NCBI RefSeq assembly: GCF_044762655.1
Contig: NZ_JBIWER010000005.1
Span: 62,001-126,000 of the forward strand
Reading direction: 5' to 3'
DNA length: 64,000 nucleotides
Source: Psychrobacillus sp044762655
Lineage (GTDB): Bacteria > Bacillota > Bacilli > Bacillales_A > Planococcaceae
The notes below the pieces were generated by a model. That model searched no databases, was not told the origin of the DNA, and saw only the letters and a list, made by a program, of their open reading frames with translations. Each line of letters opens with the position of its first letter. Within the stretch, counting starts at the first letter, position 1. Below, one piece after another: positions 27,467 through 36,638 of this stretch. The position numbers and the translations under genes are program-made.

Positions 27467-28120
27467 TCACCAAGCACCTTTTCCAGTAATCACTATATAA
27501 ACTGTTTGAAGTAATATTTTTAGGTCTAAAAAAAACGAGCAATGCTTAACATAATATAAATCGTAGGCAATCTTTTCCCCGTGAGTTATTGCAGAACGAC
27601 CGTTTACTTGGGCATATCCTGTTATTCCTGGCTTTACTTGTAATCTTTTTTTTTGGGTAGAGGAATAATATTTAGTTATTTCAATCATTTCGGGTCTTGG
27701 TCCTACTATACTCATCTCCCCCTTCAAAACATTCCAAAGCTGAGGCATTTCATCTATACTATATTTCCTATATATTTTGCCGATTTTTGTGATAGATAGT
27801 GTTTGGGGTGTTGTAAATTCAAAATCTTGTGGCACCTCATCTTTCCACTCGTATTTATGAGAGCTCGATTCTATTTCTTCCGCTTGCATTGTCCGAAACT
27901 TCCAGATAAAAAAAGGTTGGTTATACAAGCCTGCCCTCAATTGTTTATAAAATATGGGACGTCCTGAGAAGATTAATAGAGTGACTGAAAAAATAAGTAT
28001 GACTGGGGATAAAAAAAGAAGTAGAAAGCTGCTTCCTATTATATCTACCGTTCGTTTAATAAATCTACGATAGAAAAACGGTGGGGCATGTTCATAGGAT
28101 GGTTGATCTAATTTTTCCAA
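27467..28120 (-). CDS. initiating sugar transferase (undecaprenyl-phosphate sugar-1-phosphate transferase)
   Basis: Polyprenyl-phosphate phosphosugar transferase of 217 residues, first committed step of repeat-unit assembly. A re-entrant membrane helix near residues 25-50 (IIGSSFLLLFLSPVILIFSV) is followed by the family signatures FIWKFRTMQAE, YSIDEMPQLWNVLKGEMSIVGPRPE and KPGITGYAQVNGR. The short, PglC/EpsL-like form lacks the extra WcaJ membrane domain. It begins with TTG behind AAGGAG and is the promoter-proximal gene of the whole locus. Confidence 0.93.
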   Translation of the reverse strand: MEKLDQPSYEHAPPFFYRRFIKRTVDIIGSSFLLLFLSPVILIFSVTLLIFSGRPIFYKQLRAGLYNQPFFIWKFRTMQAEEIESSSHKYEWKDEVPQDFEFTTPQTLSITKIGKIYRKYSIDEMPQLWNVLKGEMSIVGPRPEMIEITKYYSSTQKKRLQVKPGITGYAQVNGRSAITHGEKIAYDLYYVKHCSFFLDLKILLQTVYIVITGKGAW

Positions 28121-28410
28121 TATTTGTTCTCCTTAACATAAAATATTAGAAAACAATTCCGTACATAAAAGAATATTCGACGCTCCAATAAAAAAGAACT
28201 ATTCTCATATGGTTATGAAGTTGTTTTCCATCCTTATTAGCATATGTACTCATATACCTTATGTAGGAGGACATTCTATCCATGACTAAGTAAAAATTTT
28301 TATTTGTTTTATTACGTAGAATAATGGATGTATAGGGATTATTGATAGTATAGTTCGATATTTTTCTAACTAGTCCATGAGTTCCTTGAATTCTCTATAG
28401 AATTTCTATT
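28121..28410 (-). promoter_or_regulatory. leader/promoter region of the polysaccharide operon
   Basis: This ~290-base AT-rich stretch must carry the promoter for the minus-strand operon starting at 28120. No gene is visible. A TATACT-like -10 element can be found on the minus strand, but no convincing partner -35 was identified, so no start is called. A long untranslated leader is possible. Confidence 0.4.
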
Positions 28411-28450
28411 AAAAAAGCACTACAGGATATATGTCTCCTGTAGTGCTTTT
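28411..28450 (-). terminator. terminator of the exonuclease gene
   Basis: The perfect 15-base stem AAAAGCACTACAGGA / TCCTGTAGTGCTTTT with an 8-base loop ends in six T residues on the minus strand. It overlaps the exonuclease stop codon and isolates the polysaccharide operon from upstream transcription. Confidence 0.9.
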
Positions 28451-29171
28451 AGATTCTTGCAAATTGATCATATACATCCTGTAACGTTTCACATCCTAGC
28501 AATTTAACTTTCTCAACATAAATGCTCCAAAGCTTGGCGGTCATTTTTGCATCCTCCAATGCATGATGCCGTCCTATTATTGGAATACCATTATGTTCAC
28601 ATAAGCCCTCTAATGAACTTATTTGTATATTGGGTTCTGCAATTTTATAAAGGAAAGAAGTATCAACTATCCGATGCGTAAAAGGTGTGTGGAATATTTT
28701 AGTACTGATGTATTGCATAAAATTTCTTTCGTGATTAGCGTGATGCGCTACAAGGGTGCATTCTTTAGTAAACTGAAGAAATTCAATTAGTACTTCTCCT
28801 ACTGTTCTAGCTTCTGTTAATTGTTCATGCGTAATGCCAGTTAACGTTACAATATCAGAAGGGATTTCTTTATCAATGTTAATTAGGTTGTAGAAAGTCA
28901 CATCCTCTTGAATGGAGGAACCATGCATTTTTATGGCACCAATGGAAATAATCTCATCCCCATGTTGTGGGTTAAAGCCAGTCGTTTCTATATCGAAAAC
29001 TACAATTTTTAGCTCATCCAAGGGAATTTTTAAAGCATCCTCTTTTTTCATTTCTTTTTGCAGATTTCGTAAAAAAGCCATTTGTTGCGCACTTTGAACA
29101 TCACCTATTCCGACATTCATACGTTTCGCTTGAATACCCCTTAAAATTTGCATGAATGGCTCAAATGCCAT
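28449..29171 (-). CDS. 3'-5' exonuclease, DnaQ-like (DEDDh)
   Basis: Protein of 240 residues. The catalytic acidic motifs are VVFDIETTGF (about residue 60, D-x-E), HHANHERNF (second acidic motif) and the DEDDh histidine in GRHHALEDAKMTAKLW. It resembles the epsilon-like stand-alone exonucleases of Bacilli, about 230-240 residues. Start at ATG 29171 behind AAGGGTG, rather than GTG 29180. It overlaps the end of the DUF294 gene by 11 bases, so the two are translationally coupled; this pairing suggests a shared, still unknown function rather than DNA polymerase proofreading. Confidence 0.88.
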   Translation of the reverse strand: MAFEPFMQILRGIQAKRMNVGIGDVQSAQQMAFLRNLQKEMKKEDALKIPLDELKIVVFDIETTGFNPQHGDEIISIGAIKMHGSSIQEDVTFYNLINIDKEIPSDIVTLTGITHEQLTEARTVGEVLIEFLQFTKECTLVAHHANHERNFMQYISTKIFHTPFTHRIVDTSFLYKIAEPNIQISSLEGLCEHNGIPIIGRHHALEDAKMTAKLWSIYVEKVKLLGCETLQDVYDQFARI

Positions 29172-30135
29172 TGGGAACACCCTTTTTCATCAACGCAATC
29201 ACTTCACGATGTAATTTAATACCGCCTTTAATAATTCGTTTTATATCCTTTTGTTCGATCTTAGTCAGTTTTTCTACATGTAAATAGTGTGTATCCGAAT
29301 AGCTTTCCACTTGTGATAATGACAGACGATACGTTAACAAATCGGCAAAATTTCTTTCACTCTTTTTCAGTAAGACTGCATATTCTTGAAATTGAATTAG
29401 CTGATTCATTCGAACTAAAGTGGAAGTTTCCACTATTCCCTCTCTTATAGACAGGAGTCGAATGGCATTTACATATGGTAGAAATCCAGCGTATTTTAAG
29501 TTCACACATCCTTGATATATACCATGCCTTTCCACTAATAGCTGACCAATTGGACCAATTACATTTTTCACGTGCTCGACATTAGCAATTAACCTACTTA
29601 GTAAAATAGGGTGCTTCGATTGATAAGCATGAATGAATGATTTCAACTGTTGAATGAATCCCATCTTTCCATGAATCACTCGTGCATCATAGAAAATTTG
29701 AAGGTAACGAATCGACTCCCAACTTTCATCGTTCACCCAGTCTTGGAGTTGTCTGGTCCAACCATCATAGGACATACACCACCTAGCATTAGAGCTCATC
29801 ACTTTACCTTCACAATACGGGTAACCTACCTCATATAAACCTGTAGAAATTTCCGCCCCAAAAACCTGAAAATACAGATCGTTTTCATCATTAGCTATTT
29901 CATAAGCAATTCCATGATCCTGATCACTTATTAACCCCTGTTCTAATCTACCTCCACTACCAGTAATAAACCAAGAAAAATCACAAGGAGCAGGATAAGT
30001 GTCCATTCTTTTAGCTGCTACGTCTAATACTTTAAGCATGACCTGATCATGAAAAGCATTGAGAGAAACGATGTCATCTAGGAAGCTTGTAATATTTAGT
30101 TCCTTCCATTTTCGAATAGATTCATACGTTTCCAC
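29161..30135 (-). CDS. DUF294-type nucleotidyltransferase-like protein
   Basis: Protein of 324 residues with the putative nucleotidyltransferase motif FITGSGGRLEQGLISDQDHGIAYE (GS...D-x-D), followed by the helical DUF294 C-terminal domain (IGPIGQLLVERHGIYQGCVNLKYAG... VNAIRLLSIREGI). This resembles the uridylyltransferase core of GlnD, but no HD or ACT domains are present, and the N-terminal CBS/cNMP domains seen in other family members are absent. Start GTG 30135 after GGGCGTGAT. Encoded next to an ammonium transporter and overlapping an exonuclease gene. Confidence 0.8.
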   Translation of the reverse strand: METYESIRKWKELNITSFLDDIVSLNAFHDQVMLKVLDVAAKRMDTYPAPCDFSWFITGSGGRLEQGLISDQDHGIAYEIANDENDLYFQVFGAEISTGLYEVGYPYCEGKVMSSNARWCMSYDGWTRQLQDWVNDESWESIRYLQIFYDARVIHGKMGFIQQLKSFIHAYQSKHPILLSRLIANVEHVKNVIGPIGQLLVERHGIYQGCVNLKYAGFLPYVNAIRLLSIREGIVETSTLVRMNQLIQFQEYAVLLKKSERNFADLLTYRLSLSQVESYSDTHYLHVEKLTKIEQKDIKRIIKGGIKLHREVIALMKKGVPNGI

Positions 30136-30152
30136 TAAATCACGCCCTTTTA

Positions 30153-30187
30153 GACAAAAAGCCTCTAAGTAATAGAGGCTTTTTGTC
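30153..30187 (-). terminator. terminator of amtB
   Basis: The perfect 15-base stem GACAAAAAGCCTCTA / TAGAGGCTTTTTGTC with a 5-base loop has its T run at the end of the stem on the minus strand. It lies two bases past the transporter stop and before the DUF294 start. Confidence 0.8.
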
Positions 30188-30189
30188 AG

Positions 30190-31464
30190 TTAATTAAGTG
30201 ATTTCGACTCTTCTAAAATCATTTGTTCTGGATAACCATAGTTGCCATGTTCGCTCATATCTAGGCCCATAAGTTCTTCTTCCTCTGTTACTCGTATACC
30301 ACCCATTACTTTTTTCATTGTGAAAAGGATAGCATAGGAAACTATAAATGCAAATAAACCACAAGATACAACACCCATTAGTTGAACACCCAATTGTTCA
30401 AATCCACCTCCGTAAAATAATCCTGCTTTCCCCACGGATGCAAGCTCAGGTGTTGCAAAGAAACCAGTTGATAATGTCCCCCATACGCCAGCAGCACCAT
30501 GTACAGATAACGCATAAATTGGATCATCCACTTTTCGCTTTTCAAAAAATCTTGCGCTATAAAATACTAATACTCCAGCTATTAAACCTATGACAACAGA
30601 TGCCCAAACATCTACGAATGCACAGGAAGCAGTAATAGCAACTAATCCTGCTAATGCACCATTTAGAATTGTTGGAATATCAGACTTACCTAGTACTACC
30701 CAGGAGATTAATGTTGCCGCAACAGCACCAGCTCCTGCAGCAAGCGTTGTATTCAATGCAACAAATCCAAAGAATGCGGCATCTACAGATATCGTGCTAC
30801 CAGCGTTAAATCCGAACCAACCAACCCAAAGGATAAGCACACCTAAAGCTGTATATACTTGGTTATGTCCGGCAAGATTGTTTGCCGAGCCGTCTTTATT
30901 GAACTTCCCAATTCTTGGTTTGAGAATCATTGTTGCTGCAAGGGCAGCCATTGCTCCTGTTAAATGAACTACCGTTGAGCCTGCAAAATCCTGCTTACCA
31001 TGTTCGGCTAACCAACCTCCCCCCCACACCCAGTGTGCAATTACAGGGTACACAATTATTCCGAAAAGAATAGTGAAAATAACATATGCGGATAATTTTG
31101 CTCGTTCTGCAAATCCCCCTAGTGCAATTGTTATTGCAATTCCTGCAAATGCCAATTGGAAAACAAAAAATACAGTTGTTGCAAGACCTGCTCCCTCTAA
31201 AATTTCCCCACTATAGAAAAAGTCAGACATTCCTACGAAGAAATTTGCATCGCCTCCGAAAATAAAGCCATAGCCAACAGCCCAAAAAACCATAGAAGCT
31301 AGACCAAATGTAAATATTGTTTTTCCTGCAACGTGACCAGCATTTTTCATTCTTGTTGAGCCAGCTTCCAGTAAGATGAATCCACCAATCATAAAAATGA
31401 CTAAAATTGCGGCAATCATTGTCCACACACTGTTCATCAAATACATTACATCTTCCACTGTCAT
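30190..31464 (-). CDS. amtB: ammonium transporter, AmtB/NrgA
   Basis: Integral membrane ammonium channel of 424 residues with about 11 helices. Family features are clear: the N-terminal VWTMIAAILVIFMIGGFILLEAGSTR, the helix DFAGSTVVHLTGAMAALAATM, and GWFGFNAGSTISVDAA with the pore histidine region SVHGAAGVWGTLSTG. Start is ATG 31464 or, with better Shine-Dalgarno spacing, GTG 31458. A TnrA/GlnR-type site lies upstream. No PII (glnK/nrgB) gene follows; the neighbours are an exonuclease and a nucleotidyltransferase-like protein. Confidence 0.95.
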   Translation of the reverse strand: MTVEDVMYLMNSVWTMIAAILVIFMIGGFILLEAGSTRMKNAGHVAGKTIFTFGLASMVFWAVGYGFIFGGDANFFVGMSDFFYSGEILEGAGLATTVFFVFQLAFAGIAITIALGGFAERAKLSAYVIFTILFGIIVYPVIAHWVWGGGWLAEHGKQDFAGSTVVHLTGAMAALAATMILKPRIGKFNKDGSANNLAGHNQVYTALGVLILWVGWFGFNAGSTISVDAAFFGFVALNTTLAAGAGAVAATLISWVVLGKSDIPTILNGALAGLVAITASCAFVDVWASVVIGLIAGVLVFYSARFFEKRKVDDPIYALSVHGAAGVWGTLSTGFFATPELASVGKAGLFYGGGFEQLGVQLMGVVSCGLFAFIVSYAILFTMKKVMGGIRVTEEEELMGLDMSEHGNYGYPEQMILEESKSLN

Positions 31465-31497
31465 CTCTCCCTAATTTTAGTTAACGCCATATTTTTA

Positions 31498-31514
31498 TGT
31501 TAGAAAACATGACA
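31498..31514. promoter_or_regulatory. TnrA/GlnR box upstream of amtB
   Basis: The 17-base site TGTTAGAAAACATGACA fits the nitrogen-regulator core TGTNA-N7-TNACA on both strands. It lies about 34 bases before the transporter start, matching the known nitrogen control of nrgA in Bacillus. Expected effect: activation by TnrA or control by GlnR under nitrogen limitation. Confidence 0.75.
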
Positions 31515-31650
31515 TCATTTATATTTTTATTCTATTCATTTTCAAGTAAATGTCAACTAAATTTTTTGAATATATTTTAATTTTTAATTCATATTTCTTT
31601 AAATCCCTTATACCATCCTGTTTTTCACAAAAAAAATTTCTCTCAAATAA

Positions 31651-31690
31651 AAAAACTGTCATCACTGCAATAACAGTGATGACAGTTTTT
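31651..31690 (-). terminator. terminator of mgtC-like gene
   Basis: The perfect 17-base stem AAAAACTGTCATCACTG / CAGTGATGACAGTTTTT with a 6-base loop is followed by TTATTT on the minus strand, 15 bases after the gene stop. Confidence 0.9.
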
Positions 31691-31704
31691 CTACCATGCA
31701 TCTT

Positions 31705-32187
31705 TTAATCCCATTCCCCATCGCTATCCTCTTCTTCTTTTCCTCGAGCAGGAAGTATACCCATTTTAACTACTAACTTTGGTAAGTTCATCGCGATGAA
31801 CATTAGGACGACCGTAATGATTGCAAGATCATACGCACCATACCCAATAGTTAAACCCACACATGCAGTTATCCAAAGGTTTGCTGCAGTTGTAAGTCCT
31901 CGTTTTACATTATCCTTATCTACCCAAATAACACCCGCGCCAAGAAACCCAATACCACTGATTACTTGTGCTGCTAAACGCATCGGATCCATATAGGCTC
32001 CTTGATTTAAGGATGACAATGCCATTGCTAAAGTGGATCCTAAACATACTAAAATATGTGTCCTTATTCCAGCTGGTTTATTTTTTATCGCTCGCTCTAG
32101 TCCAATGAAAAATCCTATAAGAGTTGCCACACCTAAACGAATGTATAAATCATAATGCGAATTAAATAAAGTAGTAATGAAGTCCAT
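31705..32187 (-). CDS. MgtC/SapB family membrane protein
   Basis: Protein of 160 residues with four or five membrane helices. It has the family signature LIGFFIGLERAIKNKPAGIRTHILVCLGSTLAM and QVISGIGFLGAGVIW, followed by GLTTAANLWITACVGL. In other bacteria MgtC-type proteins are linked to magnesium limitation and F-ATPase control. The open frame begins at 32241, but ATG at 32187 sits 9 bases after GGGGG and gives the usual N-terminus. No Mg-sensing (M-box) leader was recognised upstream. Confidence 0.9.
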   Translation of the reverse strand: MDFITTLFNSHYDLYIRLGVATLIGFFIGLERAIKNKPAGIRTHILVCLGSTLAMALSSLNQGAYMDPMRLAAQVISGIGFLGAGVIWVDKDNVKRGLTTAANLWITACVGLTIGYGAYDLAIITVVLMFIAMNLPKLVVKMGILPARGKEEEDSDGEWD

Positions 32188-32573
32188 AATGGAAGTCCCC
32201 CTAAAAATACTATTTCGATAACATTCTGTAAGTCTTATCAAAATCCTTCAAAGGTCAATATTATCATATATTGGAAACTTTTTTTATAAAGGTTACTTCG
32301 CGGCAGGTGATTTAACAGAAAAAGTAAGTCGTTTCCTAGTTAAGTTACTATTTTTGTTTCATGCATAACTCCCTAAGCCTCTAGACCTAGTAACATTTAA
32401 AGCTAAGGCTCAATGTAGAGCGCTAATCGCTTTTATACAATGAAATGGTAACCAAACCATTCTTAGGAAGGAGCACCCGAAAAAAATCAGTATTATAAAT
32501 TGCTACACAGCCTTTGATTTAAGCATTTTTTCTTTTTTTATACTCAGGCAATTAATTTAGGAGGAAATTTATA
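32188..32573. promoter_or_regulatory. divergent intergenic region between mgtC-like and RND genes
   Basis: This 386-base gap has no gene on either strand. It must hold promoters for both divergent genes. Short stem candidates occur near 32395-32445 but no known riboswitch pattern was found. GGAAGGAG at 32466-32473 is not followed by a usable start. Confidence 0.4.
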
Positions 32574-35500
32574 ATGTCATTATTTACAAAATGGGCTTTT
32601 GGAAACAGGGCAGCGGTAGCTGTTTTAACTGTTTTAATATTAGTTATAGGAATCGTCAGCTATTTTAGACTGCCTATGGAATTTCTACCGACTGCTGATA
32701 ATCCACAAGTCTCTATTATTTCCATGAACCAGGGTATTGACTCCAAAACGATGGAATCAGAAGTGACCATCCCGATTGAAAGGACAGTCACAGGATTAAA
32801 CGGCAAAACGTCTGTTTATTCCACAACTGGAGATGGTTTTTCAAAAGTAGACCTGTTTTTCGAGGCAGGATATGATATGAAGCAGGCAAAACTGGATGTT
32901 CAAGATGCTTTAAATAGTATATCTTTGCCTCCCTATATATCTAAGCCAATTATTTCACAGCTTAATACTTCTATGATTCCAATTGTCAACATTGCAGTTA
33001 CCTTCGATGAAGGTTTGACGGAAGAAAATAAAGAGTTCGCACGTAACGAACTGCAATCCATGTATCAAGAAGTAAAAGGTGTTTCTAAAGTAGATGTTTA
33101 TGGGATAACAGATTCCATCATTTCGATTAGTATTGATGATGAAAAATTAGAAGAGAATCAAATTCCCCTTCAATCGATTGTAGGTATCCTTCAAGGCAAA
33201 AATACTTCTGTAACAGTTGGAGAAAAAATCATTGATGGCAAAACAAGCAATATTAAAGTAATAGGCGATATTAATAGTCTGGATAAACTGAAAGATCTTC
33301 CAGTAACTCCCGATGTAACACTAGGTGATATTGCTACTATTGAAGAAACGAAGGATTCAAATTTCATTAGCCGTTTTAATGGTATGGATAGCTTGGATAT
33401 AAGCATTACAAAAGATAGTCAATCCAATGCAGTTACAATTAGTAAGGATATTGAAAAGGTAACAAAGGAAATTAATGATAAGTATGACCATCAGGAATCT
33501 GTTATTTATTTATCTTCAGCCGATATGGTGGAGAATTCTGTTCATACGATGATAAAAGAGGTTCTTCTCGGTGCATTATTTGCAACAATCGTTATTATGC
33601 TCTTTTTGCGAAATATTCGTTCCACTTTCATTACGATCATATCGATACCTTTATCACTTTGCTTTACATTATTTTTGCTATCCTGGTCTGGTGTAACATT
33701 AAATATTTTAACGCTAGGTGGCGTTGCTGTTGCAGTTGGGCGACTTGTAGATGACAGTATAGTGGTCATTGAAAATATTTTCCGCAAGATGCAAACAGAA
33801 AAATTCTCTATTCAAATGATAATTGATGCAACTAAGCAAGTGGGAGTGGCTATAACAGCTTCTACCCTAACAACAGTAGCCGTTTTCCTGCCAATGAGTT
33901 TGTTAAATGGAGGACTTCAAGAATTTCTTTTACCATTTGCTTTAACGGTAACCTATTCTTTACTTGCCTCTTTAATCGTTGCATTGACGGTTGTCCCACT
34001 GATGAGCGCGGGATTATTGAAGAATGCTAAAATTCCTGAGCATAAACCAGCCGTTCGTTTCCCTAAAATGGTTACTTGGTCTCTAAACCATAAATGGATT
34101 GTATTCTCGGTTTCTATCCTTCTCTTTGCTGGCTCTATTGGAGCTTACTTCGTCATCCCTAAAGGGGCGGTTGACAGTTCTTCTGCTGACTATGTTTCCG
34201 TCACACTGAGCTATCCAAATGATACACCAATGGAAAAAGTGAAGGAAAAAACCATTGAGCTTGAATCATCTATACTTGCTATGGATGAAGTTCAACACTT
34301 ATTCGCTCAAGTTGGCTCCCCTCCAGAAGCAGCACAGTATGGTTGGGTTGGTTCCTCAACAGAAGCATCTTTCAGTATTTTACTAAAGGACAAAAAGGAT
34401 ACGGACTTAATAGTAAAAGAAATGGAAAAACAAAAAGACCATTATTCTGATGCTCAATTTGAAGTAAGCACCGCTTCCTTTATGATGGGAGGAGCTAGTA
34501 CAAATATTACAATTGATATAGTCGGAGAGGATATATCTGAACTAGAGGATGTAGCAACAGCTATTAAGGAAAAAGTACAAAACTTGGACGGTGTAGAGGA
34601 AGTTACGACCAACCAAGATGAAAAGAAAACTGTACACTCACTAATTGTCGATCCTTCCAAGGGAAATACAGAACAAATTGCCCAGCAGTTAGCAGTACTA
34701 TTAAACAAAACACCAATTGGAACGATTAATTTAAATGACAAGCAAAAAACAGTATTCCTGGAGCCACTTCTAAATACCGCAACACCCGAAGACCTTGAAG
34801 ATATCCCAGTTATGACAAATGAAGGGATAGTCCTAGTCTCCTCTCTTGCAACATTACAAAGTGAAGAGCGATCAACTAACCAGGTTCATAAAGACGGAGA
34901 TGCCTACCTTCGAGTAACAGCATCTGTTGATCCTTCCAAGCTTTCAGAAATCTCTAGTGCAGTGAACTTAGAGATATTCGGAGATGAAAATGATAATGAA
35001 GGAATGGATATACCAGAAAATGTCGAAGTTTTAATCGGTGGTTCAAGTAGTCAACAAGCCGAAGACTTTACAGATTTATTTCTAATAATGCTCGTTTCCA
35101 TCGGAATTGTGTTCTTAATAATGGTCATTACTTTCAAGTCAATCAAAGCACCTATTGCCATTCTTTGCTCACTACCATTAGCTGCAATCGGCGCAATTTT
35201 AGGGATTCTGATAAGTCGTATTTCAGTCGATATTACAGCACTTCTTGGTGCATTAATGCTCATTGGTATCGTCGTAACAAATGCGATTGTACTGTTAGAC
35301 CGAGTGAAACAAAATGAACAAAAAATGATTATAAGAGATGCGCTTGTGGAAGCAACCGCAACAAGAATGCGACCAATCTTCATGACAGCCATTGCAACCA
35401 TCTGTGCAATGCTTCCTCTATTGCTGAAAAAAGCAGAAACAGGAAGCTTAGTATCTCAAAGTCTCGCTATAGTTGTAATTGGTGGATTGGCTATGGCCAC

Positions 35501-35606
35501 CCTACTGACTTTAATAGTAATACCATGTATATATGAATTGTTATACTTTAGAAAATCTAAAAAGCAGCGGATGTCTCAAGCAACTAAGCAAGATACACTT
35601 TTATAA
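32574..35606 (+). CDS. RND family efflux transporter (SwrC/AcrB-like)
   Basis: Inner-membrane proton-driven exporter of 1010 residues, the single-polypeptide Gram-positive type similar to Bacillus SwrC/YerP. The N-terminal helix FGNRAAVAVLTVLILVIGIVSYF and LPMEFLPTADNPQVSI are typical, as is the pore-domain repeat. Family motifs include VAVGRLVDDSIVVIENIFRKM in the helix-4 region with its acidic pair and MLIGIVVTNAIVLLDRVKQNEQ in the second half. The ATG follows AGGAGG. There is no membrane-fusion protein or TetR gene alongside. The substrate is unknown; SwrC exports surfactin and confers resistance to membrane-active compounds. Confidence 0.92.
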   Translation: MSLFTKWAFGNRAAVAVLTVLILVIGIVSYFRLPMEFLPTADNPQVSIISMNQGIDSKTMESEVTIPIERTVTGLNGKTSVYSTTGDGFSKVDLFFEAGYDMKQAKLDVQDALNSISLPPYISKPIISQLNTSMIPIVNIAVTFDEGLTEENKEFARNELQSMYQEVKGVSKVDVYGITDSIISISIDDEKLEENQIPLQSIVGILQGKNTSVTVGEKIIDGKTSNIKVIGDINSLDKLKDLPVTPDVTLGDIATIEETKDSNFISRFNGMDSLDISITKDSQSNAVTISKDIEKVTKEINDKYDHQESVIYLSSADMVENSVHTMIKEVLLGALFATIVIMLFLRNIRSTFITIISIPLSLCFTLFLLSWSGVTLNILTLGGVAVAVGRLVDDSIVVIENIFRKMQTEKFSIQMIIDATKQVGVAITASTLTTVAVFLPMSLLNGGLQEFLLPFALTVTYSLLASLIVALTVVPLMSAGLLKNAKIPEHKPAVRFPKMVTWSLNHKWIVFSVSILLFAGSIGAYFVIPKGAVDSSSADYVSVTLSYPNDTPMEKVKEKTIELESSILAMDEVQHLFAQVGSPPEAAQYGWVGSSTEASFSILLKDKKDTDLIVKEMEKQKDHYSDAQFEVSTASFMMGGASTNITIDIVGEDISELEDVATAIKEKVQNLDGVEEVTTNQDEKKTVHSLIVDPSKGNTEQIAQQLAVLLNKTPIGTINLNDKQKTVFLEPLLNTATPEDLEDIPVMTNEGIVLVSSLATLQSEERSTNQVHKDGDAYLRVTASVDPSKLSEISSAVNLEIFGDENDNEGMDIPENVEVLIGGSSSQQAEDFTDLFLIMLVSIGIVFLIMVITFKSIKAPIAILCSLPLAAIGAILGILISRISVDITALLGALMLIGIVVTNAIVLLDRVKQNEQKMIIRDALVEATATRMRPIFMTAIATICAMLPLLLKKAETGSLVSQSLAIVVIGGLAMATLLTLIVIPCIYELLYFRKSKKQRMSQATKQDTLL

Positions 35607-35610
35607 AACT

Positions 35611-35645
35611 AAAAGAACCAGGCCTTATTAGGGTCTGGTTCTTTT
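35611..35645. terminator. bidirectional terminator
   Basis: The stem AAAAGAACCAG / CTGGTTCTTTT has an inner loop rich in CC and GG, flanked by A-rich and T-rich ends. It sits between the RND gene and the convergent sspH. Confidence 0.8.
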
Positions 35646-35657
35646 AAAGCTACTATT

Positions 35658-35849
35658 TTAGTGGACATCGCCTTTTATCTCTAAATTTGTGACAGCTACA
35701 CTTTGTTTATCATTCGGATTGCTGAGTGGATGAATGGTCGCAATACCGTTATTTTGATCAACATGCTCAATGTAAACCGGTTCTCCTTTATAAATCACAT
35801 TCTCCATATTTGGTGAAAAAGCAATTTCCTGCGCTCGTTGAGTATCCAA
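35658..35849 (-). CDS. sspH: small acid-soluble spore protein, H type
   Basis: Product of 63 residues with the SspH pattern: MDTQRAQEIAFSPNMENVIYKGEPVYIEHVD, then NNGIATIHPLSNPNDKQSVAV. It is a minor spore-core protein made in the forespore. The start is TTG (35849) behind AAAGGAGG with ideal spacing. It supports the view that the organism forms endospores. It is expected to be transcribed by a forespore sigma factor, although no promoter was matched by eye. Confidence 0.9.
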   Translation of the reverse strand: MDTQRAQEIAFSPNMENVIYKGEPVYIEHVDQNNGIATIHPLSNPNDKQSVAVTNLEIKGDVH

Positions 35850-35963
35850 GTTAACTACCTCCTTTTGACGTTAATATCTGTTCCATCTACCGTAGTTATA
35901 CATCGTTAAATTGAGTAAAAAAAGTTATTTTGGAAATATTAATTATATAAGGAGTGATTTTAG

Positions 35964-36239
35964 TTGGAAATGAACCCAATAGAAACATTTAGATTTAGCA
36001 TGGAAAATGACAATAAAGAGCTTGTTGTCATTGGTAAAATACAGGGTAAACCAGAAATACCGTCCTTAGATGACCTAAAGTTTAAAGGAATTATTGCTTT
36101 ACTTAATTCTATAGATAAACGAAATTTTACCGAGTTGGATAAAGATCAACTGTTTGTGCATTATTTAAAAGAAATTGAAGAGACGATTGGTGAGATGAAA
36201 AAGTATGATGAATTTCAATGCAGAGAAGATTTAACATAA
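35964..36239 (+). CDS. hypothetical protein, 91 residues
   Basis: Small soluble acidic protein with no signal peptide or membrane segment (NPIETFRFSMENDNKELVV... DDLKFKGIIALLNSIDKRN). No family is recognised. The start is TTG 35964 behind AAGGAGTGAT, or the ATG two codons later. It lies between sspH and a pair of coat-protein-like genes, so a sporulation role is possible but not shown. Confidence 0.6.
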   Translation: MEMNPIETFRFSMENDNKELVVIGKIQGKPEIPSLDDLKFKGIIALLNSIDKRNFTELDKDQLFVHYLKEIEETIGEMKKYDEFQCREDLT

Positions 36240-36414
36240 ACTCTTTGCCTTAATAACGGAGGTTACCCAATGTATAAAGGAGAAACGGCCAATTGATTCA
36301 TAAGAGTTTCCGTAATTTATAAGGTGTTAATAAAAGACTTTCTTATAATGAATAAAATTACTTAAGTACAAACAATATTAGCTTTACACTAAATTGTTAG
36401 GGAGATGAAATTGG

Positions 36415-36618
36415 ATGACCGTTCTAACAGTGAAAGAATTGGCATTTGTGGAGGATGAAATCCGTGCTGAGGTGATAACGGCAAAAACGTTGAACTGGTG
36501 CGCAACACAATGCAAAGATCAAGAACTTAGAAAAAAACTCGAGGAGATGGCAGAAAAACACCAGTTAAAAATTGCCTACCTTTCCCAATACTTTAACCGA
36601 ACAAATAATATTCAATAA
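36415..36618 (+). CDS. short helical protein, possible CotF-like coat protein
   Basis: Protein of 67 residues, all-helical with a Cys-containing middle (KTLNWCATQCKDQELRKKLEE) and a C-terminal KHQLKIAYLSQYF. It is similar in layout to small N-terminal CotF-domain fragments in Bacilli and is probably co-transcribed with the coat F gene 20 bases downstream. The ATG is preceded by GGGAG. Assignment rests mainly on its neighbour. Confidence 0.5.
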   Translation: MTVLTVKELAFVEDEIRAEVITAKTLNWCATQCKDQELRKKLEEMAEKHQLKIAYLSQYFNRTNNIQ

Positions 36619-36638
36619 CTTCAAAAGGTGGTTTTCAT

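Noticed and set aside
32188..32573. Possible magnesium riboswitch (M-box) upstream of the MgtC-like gene
   Set aside because: The conserved M-box helices and core sequences could not be found on the minus strand, and the region has no long paired stem near the gene start.
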